DNA of 64,000 bases from Streptomyces longisporoflavus (GTDB taxonomy: Bacteria > Actinomycetota > Actinomycetes > Streptomycetales > Streptomycetaceae), in the NCBI RefSeq assembly GCF_014649775.1, contig NZ_BMTR01000003.1, forward strand, positions 248,001 to 312,000. Direction: 5' to 3'. Numbering within the stretch: position 1 is the first letter of the stretch; the number at the start of each line of letters is the position of its first letter. Positions 1-8,157 of the stretch are shown here, piece after piece. The translations under genes were made by a program, and so were the position numbers. Under the pieces are notes generated by a model that did not search any database, was not told the DNA's origin, and worked only from the letters and a program-made list of their open reading frames with translations.

Positions 1-603
1 CGCGTACTCCTGGAGGTCGAGGACGGGGACCGTGGCGGGCTGGGCGGCGAGACGGTTCAGCAGGACCCGCTCGTTCGTGATCGTCCGTGAGGTGAGGCGG
101 GCCATCTTGTGCCGCGAGAGATGGTCCCTGCGTCCGTTCAGGTCGAGCTGGGTCAGCAGGCTCTTGCCGACCGCGCTGGCGTGCGCGGAGGAGCGGAAGT
201 CGACCCATTCGTTGACCTTCGGGGTGCGGGGGCCGTCCGCGCAGCCGGTGATCTTGATTTCGCCGTCTTCGTACCGGCTGATGTAGACAGCCGCGCCGAG
301 CGTGTCGCGCAGCCCGTCGAGCGTCGCCTTGAGCTTGTCGCGCAGTGCCTCCCCGCGGCCCTCGGCGGAGCCCAGGCGCTTGAGGGTGGCGCCGGTCACA
401 TACGCGCCGTCGGCCGTCCGGTCGACGTACGCCTCACGGCGGAGCATGCGCAGCAGGGCGGTGAGCCGGGGTGAGGGGAGCTTGGTCTGGCGGGCCAGCT
501 CGGCTTCGGTGACGCCGGTGTCGTGCCGGGCGACGATTTCGAGCACCCGCAGGGCACTCTGTACCGAGTGCTGCGGCGTGGTCGGATCGTGCTTCAGCGC
601 CAC
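1..603 (-). CDS. IclR-family transcriptional regulator (3' end outside window)
   Basis: The reading frame starts at a GTG at 603, preceded by a purine-rich ribosome site (CAGGGGGA), and stays open to base 1, so the C-terminal part lies outside the window. The first 70 residues form an IclR winged helix-turn-helix (SVQSALRVLEIVARHDTGVT, then AELARQTKLPSPRLTALLRML), followed by the start of the effector-binding domain (GAAVYISRYEDGEIKITG). IclR proteins usually control neighbouring catabolic or transport operons. It is co-directional with ehuDCBA 195 bases away, so it probably senses a metabolite of the adjacent locus; that link is inference. Confidence 0.85.
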   Translation of the reverse strand, partial: MALKHDPTTPQHSVQSALRVLEIVARHDTGVTEAELARQTKLPSPRLTALLRMLRREAYVDRTADGAYVTGATLKRLGSAEGRGEALRDKLKATLDGLRDTLGAAVYISRYEDGEIKITGCADGPRTPKVNEWVDFRSSAHASAVGKSLLTQLDLNGRRDHLSRHKMARLTSRTITNERVLLNRLAAQPATVPVLDLQEYA

Positions 604-732
604 GGCTTCCCCCTGCGTGGAACGGTTCCGGACAGCTGGGCTCCGTCCACGATAGCCGCCAAGAGGCCCATTGGGAGCGGCTGTTGACGAGAATGTGGCG
701 CGCCCCGGCTCTGTCAGCAGGAACGCGCCACT

Positions 733-746
733 CTGGCATATGCCAG
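733..746. promoter_or_regulatory. Perfect 14-base palindrome upstream of the IclR gene
   Basis: CTGGCATATGCCAG is a perfect palindrome in the 194-base gap between the end of the ehuA-like gene and the IclR start. It lies about 130 bases upstream of the regulator on the regulator's strand and is a plausible operator. The same core, TGGCATATG, recurs at 14537 and at 34397, both also intergenic. No binding protein can be assigned. Confidence 0.4.
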
Positions 747-797
747 CGTCATCACCCGGTTTAACGGGGCCGAGTCGTCATACGCCGTCACACGTCG

Positions 798-1613
798 TCA
801 CAGGACCGCGCTGAGGAACTCCCGTGTCCGCTCGTGCTCGGGCTCGGTGAAGATCTTCTCCGGGGTGCCGGCCTCGATGACCCGGCCCGAGTCGAACATC
901 AGGACCTGATCCGAGATGTCACGCGCGAAGTTCATCTCGTGGGTCACGCAGAGCATGGTGATGTCCGTGGTGTGCGCGATGTCCCTGAGGACGTCCAGGA
1001 CACCCGCCACCAACTCGGGGTCGAGCGCGGAGGTGACCTCGTCCAGGAGCAGCACCTGCGGGCGCATCGCGAGGGCGCGCGCGATGGCGACGCGCTGCTG
1101 CTGACCGCCGGAGAGCTGGCTCGGGTACTTGTCGATGTGCTCGGTCAGCCCGACCAGTTCGAGCAGCTCGCGGGCCCGCTGCTCGGCCTCGTCCTTGGAC
1201 AGGCCGAGCACCTGGACCGGCGCCTCGGTGATGTTGCGCAGGACCTTCATGTTCGGGAAGAGGTTGAACTGCTGGAAGACCATCCCGATGTTCTTGCGGA
1301 CCTCGCGGGTGTACTTCTCGCTCGCCGGCACGAGCTTGCCGTTCTTCGTCTCGTGCGTGAGGTACTCGCCGCCGACCTTGATCGTGCCCTCTTCGGGCTT
1401 CATCAGGGTCATCAGGAGGCGCAGGATCGTCGTCTTGCCGGACCCCGAAGGGCCGATGAGCGTGACGTGCTTGCCCGACGCGACGGAGAAGTCGAGCTCG
1501 TCCAGGACCACATGGCTGCCGAAGCGCTTGGTGACCTTGTCGAAGCGGATCAGCTCGCTGCCGTCCACCGTGGGATTGACTGTTTCCTTCGAGGTGCTGC
1601 TGTCAGCGGACAA
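798..1613 (-). CDS. ehuA: Ehu-type amino acid/ectoine ABC transporter ATP-binding protein
   Basis: This is the ATPase of a polar amino acid uptake ABC importer. Visible motifs are Walker A (GPSGSGKTT), the Q-loop region (GMVFQQFNLFPNMKVLRNI), the ABC signature (LSGGQQQRVAIARAL), Walker B (VLLLDEVTSALDP) and the switch histidine (LCVTHEMNFA). I chose the TTG at 1613 because it overlaps the end of the permease gene by about 11 bases and has a GGAG upstream; an ATG at 1658 is the alternative. It is the last gene of a translationally coupled ehuB-C-D-A operon. The Ehu assignment rests on operon order and general resemblance; the substrate is unproven and could be another amino acid. Confidence 0.85.
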   Translation of the reverse strand: MSADSSTSKETVNPTVDGSELIRFDKVTKRFGSHVVLDELDFSVASGKHVTLIGPSGSGKTTILRLLMTLMKPEEGTIKVGGEYLTHETKNGKLVPASEKYTREVRKNIGMVFQQFNLFPNMKVLRNITEAPVQVLGLSKDEAEQRARELLELVGLTEHIDKYPSQLSGGQQQRVAIARALAMRPQVLLLDEVTSALDPELVAGVLDVLRDIAHTTDITMLCVTHEMNFARDISDQVLMFDSGRVIEAGTPEKIFTEPEHERTREFLSAVL

Positions 1614-2250
1614 GACGACGCTCCAAGACTCGGAGAAGAACGGAAGCCGGGTAGGCAATGACGATGAAGGCGATGCCCACGATGCTGATGGCCTCGTAGG
1701 TGAAGGTCGCCTGGGTGAATCCCTTGGCCTCGCCCAGCATGTCCAGGGCGCCGATGGCGGCGATCTGCGGGGAGTCCTTGAGCATCGACACCACGTAGTT
1801 GCCCAGCGCGGGGATCACGCGGCGGATGGCCTGCGGCAGGATGATCGCGGTCCAGGTGCGGCGCTTGGGCAGGCTGAGCGCGGTGGCCGCCTCCCACTGG
1901 CCGACGGGAACGCCTTCGATGCCCGCGCGGTACACCTCGGCGGTGTACGTCGAGTAGTGCAGGCCGAGGCCGACGATGCCCGTGGTGAGCGGCGACATCG
2001 TGGGGCCGAACTCGGGGACGACGGTGAACAGGAAGAACAGCTGCACCAGCAGCGGGGTGTTCCGGATGAATTCGGTGATCGCCGTCACCGGCCAGCGGAT
2101 CCACACCTGGTCGGAGCGCTGTGCGATCGCCCAGAGCAGACCCAGGGAGAACGCGATCAGGGTTCCCCAGGCCAGTGCCTGGAGGGTGACGAGAAGACCG
2201 TCCCAGAAATGGGGCATGAAGTCTTCGACGTTGGACCAGTCCCAGTTCAC
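1603..2250 (-). CDS. ehuD: Ehu-type ABC transporter permease D
   Basis: This inner-membrane permease of the HisM/GlnP family has about five predicted membrane segments and the EAA-type loop (GQWEAATALSLPKRRTWTAI) that contacts the ATPase. The start is a GTG at 2250 (VNWDWSNVEDF) that overlaps the stop of ehuC in a GTGA arrangement, which indicates coupled translation. It is expected to form a heterodimeric channel with EhuC. The length of about 215 residues is normal for the family. Confidence 0.85.
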   Translation of the reverse strand: MNWDWSNVEDFMPHFWDGLLVTLQALAWGTLIAFSLGLLWAIAQRSDQVWIRWPVTAITEFIRNTPLLVQLFFLFTVVPEFGPTMSPLTTGIVGLGLHYSTYTAEVYRAGIEGVPVGQWEAATALSLPKRRTWTAIILPQAIRRVIPALGNYVVSMLKDSPQIAAIGALDMLGEAKGFTQATFTYEAISIVGIAFIVIAYPASVLLRVLERRLVR

Positions 2251-2981
2251 TTGGCACCCCCGGTACCGGTCACGGCGTCGATCGACGACTTGGAACGCAG
2301 CCCGCCGAGGAGGCCGACTTTCTCGGGCGCCTGGCCGATCCTCGCCTTCGCGTGCCGCTCCAGGAGCCGCATCCCGCGCGTCAGGAGGAAGGCGAGCACG
2401 AAGTAGACGACGAGGAGCACGGTGTAGACCGGGGCGCTCTCGGCGGTGACGAGCCGCCACAGGTTGCCCGCGAAGGTCATGTCGGCCACCGCGATGAGGG
2501 AGACCAGGGACGTGCCCTTGAGCAGCTCGATCAACAGGTTGTTGAACGGAGGCAGCATCTCGGGCCAGGCCTGCGGGATCTCGATCTTCCGCAGTCGCTG
2601 CCCCTTGGTGAAGTTCAGCGCAACCCCCGCCTCGCGCTGCGCCACCGGCACGGCAGCAAGGGCGCCGCGCACGATCTCCGAGCCGTACGCCCCGTACGTC
2701 ATCCCGAGGGCCAGCACACCGGCGGCCATCGGCAGGAAGCTGAAGCCGAACAGCATCGGCACCGTGAAGGCCATCCAGAACATGAAGACCAGGGCCGACG
2801 TGCCGCGGAAGATCTCGAAGTAGGTCCCGGCCAGGAAACGAACGATCCAGAGCGGCGACGTACGCAGCACACCGATCGGGAAGGCGATGACGAAGGCCAG
2901 GGCCGCGCTGTAGACCGTGATCTGCACGGTGATCCACAGGCCGGGCAGGAACCACGCCGTGATGAAGTCCGACGTCATCAT
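2247..2981 (-). CDS. ehuC: Ehu-type ABC transporter permease C
   Basis: This is the second polar amino acid permease subunit. It has several hydrophobic segments (for example LWITVQITVYSAALAFVIAF and YTVLLVVYFVLAFLL) and an EAA loop (AQREAGVALNFTKGQRLRKI). The start at ATG 2981 (MMTSDF) overlaps the TGA of the binding-protein gene, so the operon is tightly coupled from ehuB through ehuA. A longer start at 3008 is possible but would run well into ehuB. It should pair with EhuD in the membrane. Confidence 0.85.
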   Translation of the reverse strand: MMTSDFITAWFLPGLWITVQITVYSAALAFVIAFPIGVLRTSPLWIVRFLAGTYFEIFRGTSALVFMFWMAFTVPMLFGFSFLPMAAGVLALGMTYGAYGSEIVRGALAAVPVAQREAGVALNFTKGQRLRKIEIPQAWPEMLPPFNNLLIELLKGTSLVSLIAVADMTFAGNLWRLVTAESAPVYTVLLVVYFVLAFLLTRGMRLLERHAKARIGQAPEKVGLLGGLRSKSSIDAVTGTGGAK

Positions 2982-3904
2982 CAGGAGGCTCCCTTCACCG
3001 GCGGACACAGATCGTCGAGCGTCAGCTTGGTCATCTCGGTCTTGGTGAAGCCGAACTTGCCGACGACCCGCAGCAGCTCGCCGCTCTCCTTCATCTTGTG
3101 CAGCTCTTTGTTGAAGGCGTCACGCAGTTTCTTCTCGGAGAGGCGGAAGGCGAAACCGCCCGCGCCGTAGGCGGGCTTACCGTCCACCTCGGGCTGGAAG
3201 GCCTCGGTCACCTCGGCCCGCCGGCTGCCCTTCACCACGTCACGGGTGGTGATGGCGGTGCCCGCGAAGGCGTCCACCCGGCCCTGCTCGACCGCGGCGA
3301 GGCCCGCCACCGGGTCCGGCAGGATGAGGATGTCCTTCACGCCCGCGGCCTCCGCGTAGGCGATCTCGGCGTACGCGGTGCCGCTCGCCAGCTTGAGCTT
3401 CTTCTTGACGACGTCCTCGTACCGCTTGATCCCGTGCGGATTGCCCTTCTTCACGATGAAGGCGTCCAGCATCAGGTAGTCGGGATCGGAGAACAGGACC
3501 TGCGCGCAGCGGACCGGGTTGATGTACATCCCCGCCGATACGACGTCGAACTGCTGTGCCTGGGTGAGCCCCGGGATCAGCGCGCCGAACTCGGTCGGAA
3601 CAGCCTTGACGTTCGGCACGCCGAGCCTCGGGAAGATCACCTTGGCGATCTCCGGCGCCTCCCCGGTGACCTCACCCTGCTTGTCGATGTAGCCGAAGGG
3701 GAGTTCCCCGGCCACGCCGATCCTCACGGTCCCCGCGTCGCGGAGCTTGCTCAGTAGATCCCCGCCCTCGACCTTCCCCTCCTCCGGAACCTTCACGCAC
3801 CCCGCAGCCCCGAGAGCTCCGAGCGCCGCTGCTCCTGCGAGCAGGGAGCGGCGGCGAAGCCTGCTGCCTGTGAATCCCTCGTTGTTCTCATGTGGTGGAG
3901 CCAT
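2981..3904 (-). CDS. ehuB: Ehu-type substrate-binding lipoprotein
   Basis: This is an extracytoplasmic solute-binding protein of family 3, the first gene of the importer operon. The N terminus has a twin-arginine-like segment (RLRRRSLLAGAAALGALGAAG) followed by a cysteine, consistent with an exported lipoprotein. The mature part shows family features: VRIGVAGELPFGYIDKQGEV, then GEAPEIAK, then a DAFAGTAITTRDVV hinge segment. The ATG at 3904 was preferred because it places the signal sequence near the N terminus; 4054 is an upstream alternative. GEAPEIA resembles ectoine-binding EhuB proteins as I recall them, but ligand identity cannot be read from sequence alone. Confidence 0.85.
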   Translation of the reverse strand: MAPPHENNEGFTGSRLRRRSLLAGAAALGALGAAGCVKVPEEGKVEGGDLLSKLRDAGTVRIGVAGELPFGYIDKQGEVTGEAPEIAKVIFPRLGVPNVKAVPTEFGALIPGLTQAQQFDVVSAGMYINPVRCAQVLFSDPDYLMLDAFIVKKGNPHGIKRYEDVVKKKLKLASGTAYAEIAYAEAAGVKDILILPDPVAGLAAVEQGRVDAFAGTAITTRDVVKGSRRAEVTEAFQPEVDGKPAYGAGGFAFRLSEKKLRDAFNKELHKMKESGELLRVVGKFGFTKTEMTKLTLDDLCPPVKGAS

Positions 3905-3992
3905 GGGCGCGCGGCTACCCGACTCGACGCGGAATATGCGGGCCAATTTCAGCCCCTGATGCAATCGTTGTGGTCTTGACCCAGGGAGGAGC

Positions 3993-4502
3993 ATGGGACA
4001 CATGGCAGACCGATTCATCGAAGTCTCCCTCGCGAAGCGGGGAGTTACGTGCACGGCAAAACTGCTCGACGACCGGGCGCCGGTGACCTGCGCGGCGGTG
4101 TGGGAGGCACTTCCGCTCGGCGAGGACGTCTATCACGCGAAGTACGCCCGCAATGAGATCTACGCCCTCTTCCCGGCTTTCGCGGACCGCGAGCCGCCCC
4201 TCGAGAACCCGACAGTCACCCCCATTCCCGGCGACCTCTGCTATTTCTCCTTCAACGGGACGCAGTTGGGCACGCAGGCCTATGGGTACGAACCGGCCGC
4301 GGACGTCAAGGCGGGCGCCACGGTCGTGGACCTCGCCCTCTTCTACGAACGCAACAACCTGCTGCTCAACGGAGACGTCGGCTGGGTTCCCGGCATCGTC
4401 TGGGGCCAGGTGATCGACGGCCTCGACCGGATGGCCGAGGCCTGCAACGACCTGTGGCGCGCGGGCGCGCAGGGCGAGACGCTCAATTTCCGCAGAGCGT
4501 AG
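3993..4502 (+). CDS. DUF3830 family protein
   Basis: This 169-residue protein matches the DUF3830 family as I know it, a small cyclophilin-like fold of unknown function often found beside amidases, racemase-fold proteins and amino acid importers. It has no signal peptide or membrane segment. It begins IEVSLAKRGVTCTAKLLDDR and contains FSFNGTQLGTQAYGYEPAAD. An AGGGAGGA ribosome site at 3983 is very close to ATG 3993 and better spaced for ATG 4002, so the start may be three residues later. It is divergent from ehuB across 88 bases and may share its regulation. Confidence 0.75.
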   Translation: MGHMADRFIEVSLAKRGVTCTAKLLDDRAPVTCAAVWEALPLGEDVYHAKYARNEIYALFPAFADREPPLENPTVTPIPGDLCYFSFNGTQLGTQAYGYEPAADVKAGATVVDLALFYERNNLLLNGDVGWVPGIVWGQVIDGLDRMAEACNDLWRAGAQGETLNFRRA

Positions 4503-4517
4503 GACCCGCCCGCGGAC

Positions 4518-5921
4518 TCACACGGCGGCGGGCGGCGCGATCGTGGCGGCGCCCGCCTCGTACAGCGCGTGCGCGGCCCGCAGGACGAGCGCGTCGGCGT
4601 GCCGCGCCGCCACGATCTGCACACCGACGGGCAGCCCGTCGCGGTCCACCCCGCAGGGGACGGTCGCGGCCGGCTGCTGCGTCATGTTGAAGGGGTACGT
4701 GAACGGCGTCCACCCCGTCCACCGACGATGGCCGGAACCTTTCGGTACCTCCGCTCCAGCCTCGAAAGCGGTGATCGGCAACGTCGGAGTGATCAGGAGG
4801 TCGTACGTCCGATGGAAGCCGCCCATGCGACGGCCGAGCTCCATGCGTACGTCAACTGCCGCAAGGTAGTCGAGCGCGCTGTACCGGGCGCCCTGCGCAC
4901 AGATCTCCCGCAGCCCCGGATCGAGCAACGCCTTCCGCTCCGGCGGCAGATGCTGGATCACGCGCGCGGCGCCGCTGAACCACAGCGTGTGGAAAGCCTC
5001 CACCGGGTCGGTGAAGTCCGGATCGGTCTCCTCGACGTACGCACCCTGCGCCGCGAGTGACTCCACGGCCCCCCGCACCGCCGCGGCGACCGCGGGCCGT
5101 ACGGCGACCTGACCGCCGAGCGAGGGCGAGTAGGCGATGCGCAGTCCGCGTACGCCGCCTTCGATACCCGCGCGGAAGCTGTCGGCCGCCGGGCTCAGGC
5201 CCGACCAGTCGCGCGGGTCGGGACCGCTGATGACGTCCATCAAGAGCGCCGCGTCCGCCGCGTCGCGCGTCATCGGGCCGACGTGTGCCAGCGTTCCGAA
5301 CGCGGACGCGGGATAGAGCGGCACCCTGCCGTACGTCGGCTTCAGCGCGAAGATGCCGCAGAAGGAGCCGGGGATGCGCACCGAGCCGCCGCCGTCCGTG
5401 CCCAGCGACACCGGCGCGGCGCCGAGCGCCACGGCGGCCGCGCTGCCGCCGCTGGAACCGCCCGCGGTGCGTGCGGGGTCGTACGGATTCCGGGTGATCC
5501 CGCTCTGCGGACTGTCGGTGACGCCCTTCCAGCCGAACTCGGGCGTCGTCGTCTTGCCGATGAAGACGGCGCCGTGTTCGCGCAGCCGCGCCACCGAGGG
5601 CGCGTCCTCCTCCCAGGGCCCTTCCGTACGTGCCGTCCTCGACCCCCGCAGCGTCGGTCCGCCGCGCTGGAGCAGGATGTCCTTGACCGAGACAGGGACC
5701 CCGTCCACCAGACCGCTCGGCTCACCGCGCCGCCACCGCCGCGTACTCGCCTCGGCCTGCGCGAGAGCCTCCTCGGCGTCGACGCGCACGAAGGCGTTCA
5801 CCACGGGCTGCACTTCCTCCGCCCTGCGCAGCGCCGCCCGCGTCGCGTCCACCGGACTGAATTCGCCCTTGCGATAGGCCTCGACGAGTTGTACCGCGGT
5901 GAGATCCGTGAGTTCGGTCAT
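4518..5921 (-). CDS. Amidase (amidase signature family)
   Basis: A 467-residue amidase-signature hydrolase that cleaves carboxamide bonds to acid and ammonia. The Ser-cisSer-Lys triad region is intact: lysine in GVPVSVKDILL, the glycine/serine-rich stretch GGSSGGSAAAVALGA, and the nucleophile segment GTDGGGSVRIPGSFCG. The length is typical. It converges with the DUF3830 gene, their stops 15 bases apart. Together with the importer it suggests that an imported compound is de-amidated, for instance a half-amide of a dicarboxylic acid; the true substrate is unknown. Confidence 0.88.
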   Translation of the reverse strand: MTELTDLTAVQLVEAYRKGEFSPVDATRAALRRAEEVQPVVNAFVRVDAEEALAQAEASTRRWRRGEPSGLVDGVPVSVKDILLQRGGPTLRGSRTARTEGPWEEDAPSVARLREHGAVFIGKTTTPEFGWKGVTDSPQSGITRNPYDPARTAGGSSGGSAAAVALGAAPVSLGTDGGGSVRIPGSFCGIFALKPTYGRVPLYPASAFGTLAHVGPMTRDAADAALLMDVISGPDPRDWSGLSPAADSFRAGIEGGVRGLRIAYSPSLGGQVAVRPAVAAAVRGAVESLAAQGAYVEETDPDFTDPVEAFHTLWFSGAARVIQHLPPERKALLDPGLREICAQGARYSALDYLAAVDVRMELGRRMGGFHRTYDLLITPTLPITAFEAGAEVPKGSGHRRWTGWTPFTYPFNMTQQPAATVPCGVDRDGLPVGVQIVAARHADALVLRAAHALYEAGAATIAPPAAV

Positions 5922-5984
5922 GCACGCTCCTCCGTGGATGAGTGGTCGGGGAGGGGAACAAGGGGGGCCGGGGTGGCGGGGTAA

Positions 5985-6986
5985 TCAATTCCCCCGTACA
6001 TACCCGCGTTTCTTGTCGACCACGTTCGAGAGGGGCCTACCGGCCGCCCACTCCTCGTACAACTCGACGAACTGCGCGCCCAGTTCATCGCGCCAGCCGA
6101 CCACGTCACCGCTCATGTGCGGGGAGACGATCAGGCCCGGCGCCGTCCACAGCGGGCTGTCCGCGGGCAGCGGCTCGTGCTCGAAGACGTCAAGTGCCGC
6201 GCCCGCGATCCACCGCTTCGACAGGGCTGCCGCGAGCGCGTCCTCCACGACGAGCGCGCCGCGCCCGATGTTGATGAAGCGGGCCGACGGCTGCATCATG
6301 CCGAAGCGCCGCTCGTCGAACATGCCGCGCGTGTCGTCCGTGAGGGGCGCCGCGCACACCACCCAGTCGGCCCGCGCCATGAGCCGGTCGAGTTCGTCGG
6401 GGCCGTGTACGCCGTTGCGCGCGCTGCGCCCCACCAGGGCGGTGATGATCCCGAGGCCCTTCAGCATGCGGACGATGGCGTGTCCGATCGGGCCCGAACC
6501 CACGACACACGCGCGCGTACGGGCGACCCGCTGGGTCTCGCGGTGCTGCCAGATGCGTTCCTCCTGGAGCTGGAAGGTGCGCGGCAGATCCTTGGCCATG
6601 GCGAGGACCAGCCCGGCCACGTACTCGGCGATCGGCTGGTCGAAGATGCCGCGGGCGTTCGTGACCAGCGTGTCGGACTCGACGAGCTCGGGGCACATCA
6701 GGCGGTCCACGCCCGCGCTCGCGGTGTGCACCCAGCGGGGCCTGGGGCCCTCGCCGGGCCAGGCCAGCCGCACCGCGTCCGAGAGGAAGTCCCACACCAG
6801 GAGCACGTCGGCCCGGGGGAGTTGGGACGATAGCGTGTCCGCGTCCGCGTGCAGGATCCGGGCGCGCCCGGTGAGGCTGCCCAGGCGGGGCGGCGGCGCG
6901 GGGGACGGGGCGTCGAGGACCAGAACGGTTGATTCGGACATCGGATCAGAGCTTGATTCGGACATCTGGGAGAAACCGTTTCGCAA
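5985..6986 (-). CDS. D-2-hydroxyacid dehydrogenase
   Basis: An NAD(P)-dependent D-2-hydroxyacid dehydrogenase interconverting 2-hydroxy and 2-keto acids. The dinucleotide motif is VVGSGPIGHA. The catalytic arginine (INIGRGALV), glutamate (VFEHEPLP) and histidine (SPHMSGD) are all present. Three in-frame starts are possible: TTG 6986, ATG 6965 and ATG 6941. The two ATGs sit in a 12-base direct repeat (ATGTCCGAATCA). It lies 63 bases upstream of the amidase on the same strand, so co-transcription is likely. It could reduce or oxidise a product of the same pathway. Confidence 0.85.
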   Translation of the reverse strand: MRNGFSQMSESSSDPMSESTVLVLDAPSPAPPPRLGSLTGRARILHADADTLSSQLPRADVLLVWDFLSDAVRLAWPGEGPRPRWVHTASAGVDRLMCPELVESDTLVTNARGIFDQPIAEYVAGLVLAMAKDLPRTFQLQEERIWQHRETQRVARTRACVVGSGPIGHAIVRMLKGLGIITALVGRSARNGVHGPDELDRLMARADWVVCAAPLTDDTRGMFDERRFGMMQPSARFINIGRGALVVEDALAAALSKRWIAGAALDVFEHEPLPADSPLWTAPGLIVSPHMSGDVVGWRDELGAQFVELYEEWAAGRPLSNVVDKKRGYVRGN

Positions 6987-7063
6987 TGAGAGTCCGCTTC
7001 CCTGAGTTCTGTGTCGGCCGGAGCCGAGTTCTCAGTCGGCCAGGGCCGTCTGAGATGCGCGGA

Positions 7064-7092
7064 TTGACCACGCTCGCACCTGAAACTACCTT
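7064..7092 (+). promoter_or_regulatory. Candidate housekeeping promoter for the two racemase-fold genes
   Basis: TTGACC at 7064-7069 is followed after exactly 17 bases by TACCTT at 7087-7092, matching the TTGAC/TANNNT pattern of HrdB-type Streptomyces promoters. It sits in the 298-base divergent region between the hydroxyacid dehydrogenase and the first racemase-fold gene, about 190 bases upstream of the latter. This is inference from consensus only. Confidence 0.4.
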
Positions 7093-7284
7093 CGTCAACA
7101 GAGGTGCTCTATCACAAGCACCCCACGACTGAGTACGCTCCGTACGAGGCCGTAGCACACTCTGTAGCGCTCTCTTTGCGCCTTATGCCCCATCCCGACG
7201 TCCCGGCGCGTCGCCGGTTCCGCACATCTCCCGGCCCCCGGCCGGTCCCTTAAATGCACGCACGCACGAACTTGGGGCCTGCTC

Positions 7285-8145
7285 ATGGACGTCTCCTTCC
7301 TCGGCGGACCACACCCTCAACGCGGTGTAGGTGTCGTCGCACCATTCGACTTCGCACTCGACAGGGAGCTCTGGCGCTGGGTGCCGGACGAGGTCTCCCT
7401 CCACCTGACACGCACTCCCTACGTCCCCGTCGAGGTGAGCCTCGACCTGGCACGACTCGTCAGTGAGCACGAAACGCTCGGCGAGGCGGTGCGCGCGCTG
7501 AGCGCCGCCGAACCCGAAGTCCTCGCCTACGCCTGCACGTCGGGCAGCTTCGTCGGCGGCATCGCCGGCGAGCGGGCGATGTGCGAGGCCATGAACCGCG
7601 AGGGCGCGGGGGCCTCCGTCACGACCTCGGGCGCGCTGCTCGAAGCGCTCGACGACCTGGGCGCGCGGCGCATCGCGCTCGTCACGCCCTACACCTGGTC
7701 GGTGACCCAGTCCCTGGAGCAGTACCTCGGCGAATCCGGTGTGTCCGTCACCGGCCGCGCCTACCTGGGCCTGACGCGACACATCTGGAAGGTGCCGTAC
7801 AAGGACGTGGCGGAGATGGCGCGCAGGGCGGTGCTCGGCGGCGCCGACGCGCTGTTCATCAGCTGCACCAACCTCGCGACCTACGACGTCATTCCGCAGC
7901 TTGAGGCCGAGCTGCGGATGCCGGTGATCTCCGCGAACCAGGTGACGATGTGGTCGGCGCTGCGCCGTCTGGGTACCCATGCCGTTGGGCCCTACCAAGC
8001 GCTGATCAATCCGAGTGCCAGGCCGGGCGCGGGCCCGGTCGCGGGGCCGGGCTCGCTGCCCGGCGTGCTGCCGGTCGATCCGCCCCGGGGCCTGACCGAG
8101 GGGCTGACCGAGGGTCTGCCCGAAGGACCACCACCGCTGCCTTGA
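7285..8145 (+). CDS. Maleate cis-trans isomerase / Asp-Glu racemase superfamily protein
   Basis: A 286-residue enzyme of the maleate isomerase/aspartate racemase/arylmalonate decarboxylase superfamily. Both family cysteines are present, Cys84 in AYACTSGSFVGG and Cys194 in FISCTNLATYDV, so an isomerase or racemase using a cysteine pair is plausible. The related ectoine-utilisation protein EutA belongs to the same superfamily. The C terminus has a glycine/proline-rich tail with a short repeat (GLTEGLTEGLPEG). The gene is followed 12 bases later by a paralogue. Substrate unknown. Confidence 0.8.
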   Translation: MDVSFLGGPHPQRGVGVVAPFDFALDRELWRWVPDEVSLHLTRTPYVPVEVSLDLARLVSEHETLGEAVRALSAAEPEVLAYACTSGSFVGGIAGERAMCEAMNREGAGASVTTSGALLEALDDLGARRIALVTPYTWSVTQSLEQYLGESGVSVTGRAYLGLTRHIWKVPYKDVAEMARRAVLGGADALFISCTNLATYDVIPQLEAELRMPVISANQVTMWSALRRLGTHAVGPYQALINPSARPGAGPVAGPGSLPGVLPVDPPRGLTEGLTEGLPEGPPPLP

Positions 8146-8157
8146 AGGAGGCTGGAA

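Noticed and set aside
798..3904. Reading the Ehu-type importer as proof of ectoine catabolism
   Set aside because: No eutBCDE or doeAB genes are present; the importer family also carries other amino acids.
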